Assembly (NCBI GenBank): GCA_902362595.1
Contig: CABIXF010000030.1
Coordinates: 1 to 48,298 of the forward strand
Source: Bacteroidaceae bacterium
GTDB taxonomy: Bacteria; Bacteroidota; Bacteroidia; Bacteroidales; Bacteroidaceae
Length of the DNA: 48,298 nucleotides
Direction of reading: 5' to 3'
The notes under the pieces are model-generated. The model saw nothing but the letters and a program-made list of their open reading frames with translations. It ran no database searches and was not told the DNA's origin. Positions 40,220 to 48,298 of the stretch are shown here, in pieces. Positions within the stretch are counted from its first letter, which is position 1, and the number at the start of each line of letters is the position of its first letter. The position numbers were made by a program, and so were the translations under genes.

Positions 40220-43200
40220 TTAGAATGTGACATTAAATCCAACAAGGAAGGTACGCTGCTGCGGATATACTACGGCTGCTGCTGCAGTAATTTCCGGGTC
40301 AATACCAAACTGATGAACATTATCAAATGAACACAAGTTAGACACACTACCGTAAACACGTACTTTCTGTGCATGAAGTGGTTTTAACATCCACATCGGC
40401 AAGCTATATCCGATTTCCAAATTCGAGATACGCAGATAGTGTACATTGTGCAACCAAAAATCACTATTCTTATTATTGTAAGCAAATTCACCGTTACGAA
40501 TAGCAGGGTAGCGTCCTGAAATCCATTCACTTTCCGGATCATAAAGATCGGCACGATGCCAGCGGTCTTCCAACAGATAAGCTGGAGAGTTACCACCATT
40601 GTGGTACGCATTGGCCAACTCATAGTTCTGTCTCCATCCTTGCATTGCACCACCAGAGAAGTCAATATTCAAATCGATACCTCTCCATTCCAGTCCGATA
40701 TTACCACCGAAAGAAAGAATCGGTGCCCAGTTCTCAGGGAAACCAATCGGACGTTCATCCATGCTATTAATCACTCCATCATTATTGACATCCTTATAAA
40801 TAAGGTCACCTGGCAGCAACGTTGTATTTCCCTGTCCATCCAAGTTTACAGGATAATTCTTGATTTCTTCTTCAGACTGGAACTGTCCGATAACCTGATA
40901 TCCCCAATAGATGCCACCCCAACGATCTTCAGCTGAGTTACGGTATTCATCCCATGAGTTACTGAAACGAGGCTTGTAGGTTTCAATGCTTCTGTAACGA
41001 GAGAAAGTGATATTACCACTTACCCGATAGTTGAATTCACCGATATGGTCTGTCCATGTAGCCATGGCTTCTGCACCGATGTATGCTTGCTTGTTCAAGT
41101 TTTCATTCGGCAATGAATATCCGACTTCACTCGGCAGCAACACGTCATAACGTGCAGCCGGCACACCTGTAATATCCTTACGGAAGGCATCTGCACTTAC
41201 AGTCAAACGATTGCCAAACATTGACAAATCAAAACCAATGTTCTTAGTCGTATTCTTAGTCCATGACAGGTTTGTCACTGGGAGACCTCTCTGATTCAAT
41301 CCAGTCACATACTCCCCATCCAATACGGCACTTCCCTGATTCCAGTTATAACCGCTCAAATAACCAAACATAGAAACTCCACTTTCTGTACCTGTCTGAC
41401 CGATAGAAGCACGAATCTTCAAATCATCTACCACTGATTTCAACGGAGCAAAGAATTTCTCTTCAGAGATTCTCCAACCTAAAGACAAGCCCGGGAAGAA
41501 ACCCCAACGTTTACTAGGTGCATACAGATAAGAACCATCATAACGAGCCAGCAACTCAACCAAGTACTTGTGTGCGTAATCATAGTTTACACGGGCCAAC
41601 CAACCTGCACGAGCTTCATAGCTCCATTCATCACCAAAACTGTTGATTTCATCCATCTGCAGCAACGGCAAATAGTCTGTAGAAGGTTCTGTTCCGTAAG
41701 TTTTCTTACTCCAGTCATAATCTGAAGCTTCATAACCCAACACAGCAGAAATGTTATGTTCCTTAATCTGCTTGTTGTAGTTCAACTGCAACTGCATGTA
41801 ACGAGTCGGTACGCTACGGTCAATTTGCAATCTCCAACGACCTACCGCATTCGTTCCATTATAAGTATCTGATGCTTCATCATAAGTGTAAATCTGGTAT
41901 GCATACTGATAACCATCAAAACGGCTGTTAGTATAACCATAAGAGAAAGTTGCCTTTGCTGTCAATCCGAAACCAAAATCATACTGTGCGTATGCGTTGA
42001 TATTTGCATAGCGGGTCATACTATCTTTATAACCTGCAATGTCACGTCTGAAAGCAGCCGGGTTATATCCGTTACGGTAAGAGTCAATATTTCTAATGTA
42101 ATTAGGATTGTCATTTGCGTATGGACTATCGATAGGACGCATTCTGAAGATAGCCAAGATAGAAGAATAATAGCCATCACCACCCGGCAAACCTACATCG
42201 TTTGTTTTCTCATATCTTCCACTTACCTGCGCACCAATCGTAAAGCGGTTGGTAATTTTAGTATCCAAGTTCAACTGGAAGTTTGTACGCTGATAGTTAA
42301 AGTCAGGCATCATAGCTTCCTGATTAGTATGTGCAATTGACAGGTAGTAGTTCGTTCTTTCAGAACCACCGGTTACACTGGCATTGATATGATATTGCGG
42401 TACATTTTTTCTCATGATCATATCATAATAGTCATAGCTCTTATAACCTTTTTCTGTACCTGCAGCCCATTTTGCCAATTCTTCTTTCGTATACACAGAG
42501 TTTGGATCTTCTCCTCTGTTCTGTGCAGCTTCAGCCAAACCTCTTGTGTATTGTTCCGCATTTGCTAACTCAGGGAAACGTGTCAGATTCTGCCAGCCAT
42601 AATATCCATTTACATTAATGCTGACTTTCTCGTTCTTTTTACCTTTTTTTGTGGTAACCAACACAACACCGTTTGAAGCTCGCAAACCGTAAATAGCTGC
42701 TGACGCATCCTTCAATACCGTAATACTTTCGATATCTTCAATATTCAACGCATTGAACACATCGTTTCCGGATACTTCAGAGTTTACCAACCAGTCATTG
42801 CTTGTATTACCTCCGTACGGAATACCATCAATAACGAACAACGGAGTACCCATGTTACGTATTTCCAAGTTAATACCTTTACCTGGTCGAGCATCCTTTG
42901 CACGAGTTGAGATACCTGCAATCTTACCGGTAAGTGCACCAGCCGTAGTGGTAGAAACTGAACGGGTCAACGATTCAGACTTCACATCACTAATCGCCCC
43001 AGTCAAGCTTTTTCGGTTTTGTGTACCGTAACCTACTACAACTACCTCATCCAACGTTTCAGTATCTTCTTGTAGTACCACATTAATGGGTGCTGTTCCA
43101 TTCATCTTGGCTTCTACTGACTTATAGCCGATAAATGAAACCACGAGAGTACCATCGGTGGATCCCACCTCAAGTGTGAAATTACCGTCAATGTCTGTGA

Positions 43201-43354
43201 TGGTTCCTGTAGTTGTGCCTTTCACAGTAACATTGGCTCCAATAATAGGTTCTCCTGTAGCATCTGCTACATGACCTTTAATTTGATTTTGTGCAAATGC
43301 TACAACAGACATCAGTAGCATTATGCAAGTCGTTAAGAATTTTAAATTCCTCAT
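40220..43354 (-). CDS. SusC/RagA TonB-dependent outer-membrane transporter (PUL 2)
   Basis: The 1044-residue transporter has a signal peptide (MRNLKFLTTCIMLL...AFAQ), a carboxypeptidase-D-like domain (GEPIIGANVTVKGTTTG), a DEVVVVGYG segment, a plug (TPLFVIDGIPYGG, SITVLKDASAAIYGLRASNG) and the barrel. It leads PUL 2 and is divergent from the HTCS gene. A -7 element (43383-43390) and a 14-bp inverted repeat (43416-43462) lie upstream. Confidence 0.97.
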   Translation of the reverse strand: MRNLKFLTTCIMLLMSVVAFAQNQIKGHVADATGEPIIGANVTVKGTTTGTITDIDGNFTLEVGSTDGTLVVSFIGYKSVEAKMNGTAPINVVLQEDTETLDEVVVVGYGTQNRKSLTGAISDVKSESLTRSVSTTTAGALTGKIAGISTRAKDARPGKGINLEIRNMGTPLFVIDGIPYGGNTSNDWLVNSEVSGNDVFNALNIEDIESITVLKDASAAIYGLRASNGVVLVTTKKGKKNEKVSINVNGYYGWQNLTRFPELANAEQYTRGLAEAAQNRGEDPNSVYTKEELAKWAAGTEKGYKSYDYYDMIMRKNVPQYHINASVTGGSERTNYYLSIAHTNQEAMMPDFNYQRTNFQLNLDTKITNRFTIGAQVSGRYEKTNDVGLPGGDGYYSSILAIFRMRPIDSPYANDNPNYIRNIDSYRNGYNPAAFRRDIAGYKDSMTRYANINAYAQYDFGFGLTAKATFSYGYTNSRFDGYQYAYQIYTYDEASDTYNGTNAVGRWRLQIDRSVPTRYMQLQLNYNKQIKEHNISAVLGYEASDYDWSKKTYGTEPSTDYLPLLQMDEINSFGDEWSYEARAGWLARVNYDYAHKYLVELLARYDGSYLYAPSKRWGFFPGLSLGWRISEEKFFAPLKSVVDDLKIRASIGQTGTESGVSMFGYLSGYNWNQGSAVLDGEYVTGLNQRGLPVTNLSWTKNTTKNIGFDLSMFGNRLTVSADAFRKDITGVPAARYDVLLPSEVGYSLPNENLNKQAYIGAEAMATWTDHIGEFNYRVSGNITFSRYRSIETYKPRFSNSWDEYRNSAEDRWGGIYWGYQVIGQFQSEEEIKNYPVNLDGQGNTTLLPGDLIYKDVNNDGVINSMDERPIGFPENWAPILSFGGNIGLEWRGIDLNIDFSGGAMQGWRQNYELANAYHNGGNSPAYLLEDRWHRADLYDPESEWISGRYPAIRNGEFAYNNKNSDFWLHNVHYLRISNLEIGYSLPMWMLKPLHAQKVRVYGSVSNLCSFDNVHQFGIDPEITAAAAVVYPQQRTFLVGFNVTF

Positions 43355-43382
43355 AGATTATTAGAGTTAATGAATGTAAACG

Positions 43383-43390
43383 CAAAAATA
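43383..43390 (-). promoter_or_regulatory. -7 element for PUL 2 SusC
   Basis: On the minus strand this reads TATTTTTG, a full TAnnTTTG match, 29 bases before the SusC ATG. No good -33 box lies at the usual distance, which fits a promoter that needs an activator. Confidence 0.6.
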
Positions 43391-43415
43391 TATAAAGAAA
43401 TACACACACAGATAA

Positions 43416-43462
43416 ATAAATCATGCAATAATAAACCGCAAATATTGCATTGCATGATTTAT
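43416..43462. promoter_or_regulatory. 14-bp perfect inverted repeat, candidate HTCS operator
   Basis: ATAAATCATGCAAT (43416-43429) is the exact reverse complement of ATTGCATGATTTAT (43449-43462), with a 19-base spacer. The near arm is 26 bases upstream of the SusC -7 box, where a -33 box would be. Two turns of DNA separate the arm centres by about 33 bases, which suits an AraC-type dimer. Confidence 0.55.
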
Positions 43463-43755
43463 ATCATTAAAAAACGAGATTCCCAACTAACTTCATATAT
43501 CTTCTAAGGAAAAAGTTCATATTCAAATTCACACAAAGAAATTCAAATAAAATCTTCATTTTAAACAATCTTTCATACACTTCTAAACTTCAAGCCCAAC
43601 GATTCATTGTATTGATGCAACAACACCAATGGAGGTTTACAGATTGATTTAAAGATAAGCAAGCTTCCACCGAAGCTACAAAGTAAATCTACCATAAAAC
43701 AATTATATATCAATCATTATTTAATTTATAAGGCTGCTTATTCAATTAATATTCG

Positions 43756-43763
43756 TACTTTTG
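43756..43763 (+). promoter_or_regulatory. -7 element for the HTCS gene
   Basis: TACTTTTG matches TAnnTTTG and lies 23 bases before the ATG at 43786. No clear -33 box is found at the normal spacing. Confidence 0.45.
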
Positions 43764-43785
43764 AAGTCACGCAAATAAAAAGGCC

Positions 43786-46700
43786 ATGAAATATCAGCTA
43801 ATCTTATTCTGTTTATTACTATCTCTTTCAGCAGTCCATTCACAACCCTATACCATCAAAAAACTGGGGCCAGAAAAAGGGCTGTCGAACAGTTATATTA
43901 TCGATATAACCGAAGATAAAAACGGATACTTGTGGTTTGCTACAGAGGAAGGACTCAACAAATTAGAAGGCAACCATTTTACTGCTTTCTACAAAAGTAA
44001 CAAGCACAAAGCTTTGAATCTGACAGGAAATGAACTAAACAGCCTGTTGGATGATCCTAACGAACCCATCTTATGGATTGCTACCCAACGGGCAGGACTT
44101 ATTGCATTCAACTACCAGACCAACACACAACAAATCTACCAACATCACCCGAATAATCCGTCAAGCATAGCTACCAATGACGTGACCGGCATTCATCCTT
44201 CTCCTGACGGAAACTTATGGATTACCACATACTGGCGGGGAGTAGATTATTTAAATAAAGAAACAGGTAAATTCACCCACTATAATCAATCAACCGTTCC
44301 AGAACTTCCCAGCAACACGGTATGGACCTTAATGGACGACCAAAGAGGAAATCTGTACATTGGACATCACGAGAATGGAATGAGCATCCTGTCGTTAAAG
44401 ACGAAAAAAGTCAAAAACTTCACCTACGACCGCTCAAACGAAAAAACTCTGCCAAGCAACAACGTACAATGTATATTCAAAGACAATACAGGAAATATCT
44501 GGGTAGGTACCGGTAAAGGACTTGCTCTGTTCAACCCCGAAACTGAAGAATTTATCCGCTTGGGCGATAAAGGTACCCCACTCTCCCATCTCATTTATGA
44601 CATACAACAATTCAATGAACATCAGTTATGGGTAGCTACTGAATTCGGAGGTATCTCTATTATAGATCTCTCCAGGAGCCTGTTTAACACGACAGAAAAG
44701 ATTCACCTCATACAAGCAGGCGACAATGAATACAGTCTCAACAATGCTACGGTGCGATGCCTATTTCAGGATTCCCATCAGAATATCTGGGCAGGTACCT
44801 GGGGAGGAGGAGTCAACTTCCTCAGCTCCAATACCGCCTTATTCAAGTCGTTCAGTTACTCGTCGAGCTCACCCGGCAGTAATTTAAATGCCCACATTGC
44901 CAGCGCAGTCTGCATCGACTTGCAAGGTAACCTATGGGTAGGAACAGACGGCGGAGGAATCAATGTCCTGAAAAACGGGCAACGCACCGCTACCTACACC
45001 GAAGCAAACAGTGCCCTTAGCGGAAACTCCATCCAAACGGCCCTGTGTGACCGGAAAGGTAACCTGTGGTTCGGCATCTTCAATGGAGGAATCATGTACT
45101 ACAACATATATTCCAAGACCTTCAAGCAAGTCTTTCCGAAAGAAGAGAGCAATCACGATGTCCGCTCGCTTTTTGAAGATAAAGAAGGAATTATCTGGGT
45201 GGGAACCAGTGAGGGAGTCTTTCAAGTCGACAGAGATTCCCAGAAAATCCTGCGCCATTTCAACACGCCCGACAACCTGATTCGTACGGTCATCAAAGAC
45301 CAAAAAGGCCAAATATGGATAGGGAGTTTCGGAAGAGGAATTTTCCTCTATTCGGCCGATCAAAAGCATTTAAAAGACTTCAATACTTACCTCGATTTTC
45401 CTTCCAATACCATCAACCAGATTTTTGAAGATTCCCAAGGGAGAATATGGGCTGCCACCGGGGAGGGACTGGTACAGTTTGAGAACAAGTCGCCCTGGAC
45501 ATATAAGGTCTACCAGCGAAACGAAGGACTTGTAAACACCTTTATTTGGGCTATTACAGAAGATGAGGAACACAATATCTGGTTCAGTACCAATCAAGGA
45601 ATCAGCTGTTTGTCCAAAGACCGGAAGCACATCTATAATTACGATTATAGAGATAATATTCCCATGGCCAGCTTTACAGGAAGAAGTGTTTGCAGGGACA
45701 CAAACAACACCCTTTATTTCGGTTCTACCGACGGACTTTGTTATTTTACCCCCAGCCAAATATTGGAAAAGAAACAATGTCCCAAAGCCATTATCGGGAA
45801 AATAACAGTCTTTGAACCCATGACATCCGACAACAGCAATGAATTTGAATATTCACTCTTCAACAAAAAGGAAATCAAACTAAAGTACATACAAAATAAT
45901 TTCAGCATTACATTCAACATACAAGATTATTCTCTAAATGAAAGAGTGGAATATGCCTACATGTTAAAGGGACTGGAAAACTCATGGTACACCGTAAAAG
46001 ATCCCAACAATGTAACTTTCCGTAACCTGCCACCGGGGAGATATGAATTCCAGGTCAAGACCCGCATCCGGAACCAGGAATGGTCTGACGAAATTTCACA
46101 GATTGATATCGTCATCGCTCCCCCAATCTGGCTGTCCTGGTGGGCAAAACTTCTATATATACTCACTGGACTTACACTTTTCTTCTGCGGCATCTGGGCC
46201 TATAAACGCAAACTAAATCTGGAATACCTGTACGAGTCAGAAAAGAAAAGCCATGAACAAGAACAGGAACTAAACGATGAACGACTCAGATTCTTTACAA
46301 ATATCACACATGAACTGCGTACACCGCTGACACTGATTCTAGGTCCTTTGGAGGATATGGTAAAGAGTGATAGCCTATCAGCTAAAGACCACCACCGGAT
46401 TTCGGTCATCCACCAAAGTGCCGTCCGCTTGCTAAATCTGATTAACCAAATACTGGATTTCCGGAAAACAGAAACCCAAAACAAGAAACTGTGTGTCACA
46501 AAAGGGAATCTGACCAGCGCAGTCTATGAAACCGGGCTGAAATACAAGGAATTGAACAACAATCCTAACGTACAGATATTAATAGAGGTGGAGGAAGAAA
46601 ACATGATTTTGTTTTTCGATAAGGAGGTCATCATGATGATTCTAGACAACCTTATTTCCAATGCCCTGAAATATACTGAAAAGGGATATGTACGTGTTCG

Positions 46701-47889
46701 GGCTGAATGGGTCACGGAAAACGGCATACGATATGCACAACTTTCCGTGGAAGACACCGGCTATGGCATCGGGAAGGAGGCACTCAACCATATCTTCGAA
46801 CGCTACTATCAGGAAAGCGGGGAACATCAGGCTTCGGGAACAGGCATTGGACTGGCCCTGGTAAAGAACTTGGTCGCCCTGCATGAAGGGGGTATCCAAG
46901 TGAAAAGCCTCCCTGATATCGGTACGACCTTCTATCTGCGTTTACAAGCCAACAACACTTACCCCAATGCCTTACATGGAGAGGATGTGCAAACTGACAT
47001 ACAGGAAGTGAAAGAAGAAAATATCGAGAAACTGGAAATGTCAGACAACGTGAAAGATTCACGCCCCATCGTACTGGTGGTGGAAGACAATGCCGACATC
47101 CGCGACTATATTGTCGATGCTTTTACGGACTTATATGAAGTGAAAACGGCCTCTAATGGAAAAGAAGGATTAAAAATAGCTACCGAATGTGCTCCCGACA
47201 TCGTCGTCAGTGACATCATGATGCCTGTGATGAACGGTATTGTGATGTGCCAGAAGCTGAAAACGGATATTCGTACCAGCCATATCCCTGTCATCCTCCT
47301 CACGGCAAAAGACAGCATCACCGACAAGGAAGAAGGGTATCAGGCCGGGGCCGATTCCTACCTCACCAAACCTTTCAGCGCCAGCCTGTTGCAGAGCCGA
47401 ATCAGCAACCTGCTGGCACAGCGACGATTACTGTCCGAACGTTTCGCTATCCGACCAGAGAAGCCACAAAGACAAAGCATGGAAGAAAAGAGAGCTATCA
47501 TCACGAAGTCAATGAACAAACTGGACAAAGAATTCCTTGACAAGATTACCCATATCATTACGGAAAGCCTCTCCGCAGCAGAAAACGTGGATATTACTGT
47601 ATTGTCCAACGCATTATGTATGAGTAGTTCCACGCTTTACCGAAAGGTAAAAGCACTTACAGGGATGTCTACCAATGAATATATTCGGAAAATCAAGATG
47701 CAACTGGCTGAGAAATACCTGCTGGAGGGTAAATATACCATCTCCGAAATCGCCTTCAAGGTGGGAATCAACAGCAATGTGTATTTCCGTCAGTGTTTTA
47801 AAGAAGAATTCGGCATGTCGGCTTCGGAATATCTGAAGCAGTTGACAGGAGCTTCTATCGAGGATACGACAAACGAGAAAGAAGGTTGA
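43786..47889 (+). CDS. Hybrid two-component system sensor/regulator (HTCS)
   Basis: The 1367-residue protein senses a glycan breakdown product in the periplasm and turns on a PUL. A signal sequence (SAVHSQ) precedes about 14 Reg_prop beta-propeller blades (YLWFATEEGLNKL, IWVGTGKGLALF and others, about 25-690), a Y_Y_Y domain (about 700-775) and one transmembrane helix (about 785-806). The cytoplasmic part is complete: histidine kinase (His842 in NITHELRTPL), ATPase (DNLISNALKYT, EDTGYGIG, GTGIGLALV), receiver (phosphate acceptor Asp1143 in VVSDIMMPVMNG, Lys in TKPF) and AraC-type DNA-binding domain (about 1265-1355). It is divergent from SusC of PUL 2, whose control is its likely job. PUL 1 has no regulator of its own here. 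Confidence 0.97.
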   Translation: MKYQLILFCLLLSLSAVHSQPYTIKKLGPEKGLSNSYIIDITEDKNGYLWFATEEGLNKLEGNHFTAFYKSNKHKALNLTGNELNSLLDDPNEPILWIATQRAGLIAFNYQTNTQQIYQHHPNNPSSIATNDVTGIHPSPDGNLWITTYWRGVDYLNKETGKFTHYNQSTVPELPSNTVWTLMDDQRGNLYIGHHENGMSILSLKTKKVKNFTYDRSNEKTLPSNNVQCIFKDNTGNIWVGTGKGLALFNPETEEFIRLGDKGTPLSHLIYDIQQFNEHQLWVATEFGGISIIDLSRSLFNTTEKIHLIQAGDNEYSLNNATVRCLFQDSHQNIWAGTWGGGVNFLSSNTALFKSFSYSSSSPGSNLNAHIASAVCIDLQGNLWVGTDGGGINVLKNGQRTATYTEANSALSGNSIQTALCDRKGNLWFGIFNGGIMYYNIYSKTFKQVFPKEESNHDVRSLFEDKEGIIWVGTSEGVFQVDRDSQKILRHFNTPDNLIRTVIKDQKGQIWIGSFGRGIFLYSADQKHLKDFNTYLDFPSNTINQIFEDSQGRIWAATGEGLVQFENKSPWTYKVYQRNEGLVNTFIWAITEDEEHNIWFSTNQGISCLSKDRKHIYNYDYRDNIPMASFTGRSVCRDTNNTLYFGSTDGLCYFTPSQILEKKQCPKAIIGKITVFEPMTSDNSNEFEYSLFNKKEIKLKYIQNNFSITFNIQDYSLNERVEYAYMLKGLENSWYTVKDPNNVTFRNLPPGRYEFQVKTRIRNQEWSDEISQIDIVIAPPIWLSWWAKLLYILTGLTLFFCGIWAYKRKLNLEYLYESEKKSHEQEQELNDERLRFFTNITHELRTPLTLILGPLEDMVKSDSLSAKDHHRISVIHQSAVRLLNLINQILDFRKTETQNKKLCVTKGNLTSAVYETGLKYKELNNNPNVQILIEVEEENMILFFDKEVIMMILDNLISNALKYTEKGYVRVRAEWVTENGIRYAQLSVEDTGYGIGKEALNHIFERYYQESGEHQASGTGIGLALVKNLVALHEGGIQVKSLPDIGTTFYLRLQANNTYPNALHGEDVQTDIQEVKEENIEKLEMSDNVKDSRPIVLVVEDNADIRDYIVDAFTDLYEVKTASNGKEGLKIATECAPDIVVSDIMMPVMNGIVMCQKLKTDIRTSHIPVILLTAKDSITDKEEGYQAGADSYLTKPFSASLLQSRISNLLAQRRLLSERFAIRPEKPQRQSMEEKRAIITKSMNKLDKEFLDKITHIITESLSAAENVDITVLSNALCMSSSTLYRKVKALTGMSTNEYIRKIKMQLAEKYLLEGKYTISEIAFKVGINSNVYFRQCFKEEFGMSASEYLKQLTGASIEDTTNEKEG

Positions 47890-48056
47890 AATCCATTTCT
47901 CACATCCGATAAAAAACGTCCTTACGTTGATTTGAAAGAGGCTGTCTCAAATTGAAATATAATTTTACTTTAAATGCACTTGCGTTTGAAGGCAAACGTC
48001 CTTGCGTTTAAGGACAAACACAAAGACGTCTTCCAGCACGAAAGAACGCATAAAAA
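47890..48056. other. Gap after the HTCS gene
   Basis: A non-coding gap of 167 bases. It holds GAGGCTGTCTCA (47938-47949), a string often seen at ends of Bacteroides insertion sequences or terminators (from memory), and two 22-bp units (47979-48022). No gene is visible. Confidence 0.6.
47979..48022. repeat. Two 22-bp semi-palindromic units
   Basis: Two tandem units start CTTGCGTTT at 47979 and 48001. The first contains CGTTTG-AAGG-CAAACG and the second unit joins into a GTCCTT-GCGTTT-AAGGAC hairpin. The 22-base period and the A/G-to-palindrome style recall the array at 19926-20012, although the sequence differs. Confidence 0.55.
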
Positions 48057-48146
48057 GGGATATTCAGTAAATGTCCCCCAAAAATAAAATGGCATATGAA
48101 GTGATTATGGTCTATCATTTTCATATGCCATTTTTATTGTCATTTT
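48057..48146. repeat. Terminal repeat, inverted copy of 1-90
   Basis: The exact reverse complement of bases 1-90. It begins with the imperfect palindrome GGGATATTCAGTAAATGTCCC (48057-48077) and continues with a long hairpin. Beyond 48146 the sequence goes on for 152 bases to the window end, so the full element could be longer. It could be the terminal part of an insertion sequence. Confidence 0.85.
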
Positions 48147-48236
48147 TTCGTGTATTCTCACATAATTCTATTCGACAGGACATAACATTCCTGAAGAAGC
48201 CAAATGACCTCTTCTTATTCTGTCAGTAAAATCGTA

Positions 48237-48298
48237 TCATGCCGCTTTAACTGTCCTGTTCCTGATTCTGTCAATCATCAGTACGGCATTTGCCGTAT
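48237..48298 (-). CDS. C-terminal end of an unidentified gene, possibly a transposase
   Basis: On the minus strand a frame open to the window edge ends in TGA at 48237-48239; the visible end reads TANAVLMIDRIRNRTVKAA. Only 19 residues are seen, so identity is a guess. Its position 90 bases inside a repeat that recurs at the other end of the window makes a transposase likely. Confidence 0.3.
   Translation of the reverse strand, partial: TANAVLMIDRIRNRTVKAA

Larger units (their letters stand above)
43355..43785. other. 431-base divergent gap between SusC and HTCS
   Basis: A/T-rich spacer with the SusC -7 box, a 14-bp inverted repeat and the HTCS -7 box (43756-43763). I saw no reading frame or other clear structure in the middle part, about 43465-43750. 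Confidence 0.75.

Noticed and set aside
47938..47949. GAGGCTGTCTCA as the end of a second insertion sequence
   Set aside because: Only 12 bases without a partner end or target duplication, so it is too weak to call.

Overview
The window comes from a Bacteroidales gut bacterium, most likely Bacteroides or Phocaeicola. The evidence is two SusC/SusD pairs with glycoside hydrolases (polysaccharide utilization loci, PULs), a hybrid two-component regulator, promoters of the Bacteroides TTTG/TAnnTTTG type, few Shine-Dalgarno sites, and long lipoprotein or signal-peptide leaders. No rRNA, tRNA or CRISPR array was seen.

Layout. (1) 102-19779, all minus strand: PUL 1, in transcription order SusC, SusD, glycerophosphodiester phosphodiesterase, exported DUF218 protein, divergent GH92, then (after a terminator and a likely second promoter) GH20, GH20, lectin-fused GH2 beta-galactosidase and a serine-type sulfatase. 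The enzyme set suits a sulfated, N-acetylhexosamine- and galactose-containing host glycan. The phosphodiesterase and DUF218 protein suggest a phosphodiester or lipid-linked part that is not explained by that. (2) 20225-22267: metG. (3) 22375-31192, plus strand: a surface-glycan assembly cluster with a Wzx-type flippase, five glycosyltransferases, an IspD-like cytidylyltransferase fused to a short-chain dehydrogenase, and a LicD-family phosphotransferase. The fusion plus LicD reads as a CDP-ribitol synthesis and ribitol-phosphate transfer module. (4) 31236-33737 minus: YfhO-family membrane protein; divergent from it mtnN-luxS (33819-35006), the two-step AI-2/SAH recycling pair. (5) 35156-47889: PUL 2, with minus-strand SusC, SusD, DUF3823 lipoprotein and a GH2 enzyme, and a divergent hybrid two-component system (HTCS) that probably controls them. 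A 14-bp perfect inverted repeat sits just upstream of the SusC -7 box and is a candidate operator.

Edges and non-coding structure. The first 90 bases are a perfect inverted copy of 48057-48146, so the region lies between two inward-facing copies of a repeat. At the right end an unidentified minus-strand reading frame enters the window beside this repeat, so the repeat may be the end of an insertion sequence. Two intergenic spots (19926-20012, 47979-48022) hold short arrays of about 22-bp semi-palindromic units. The luxS 3' region (35017-35152) has competing hairpins. All assignments come from reading the sequence; no database search was run, and substrates are inference.
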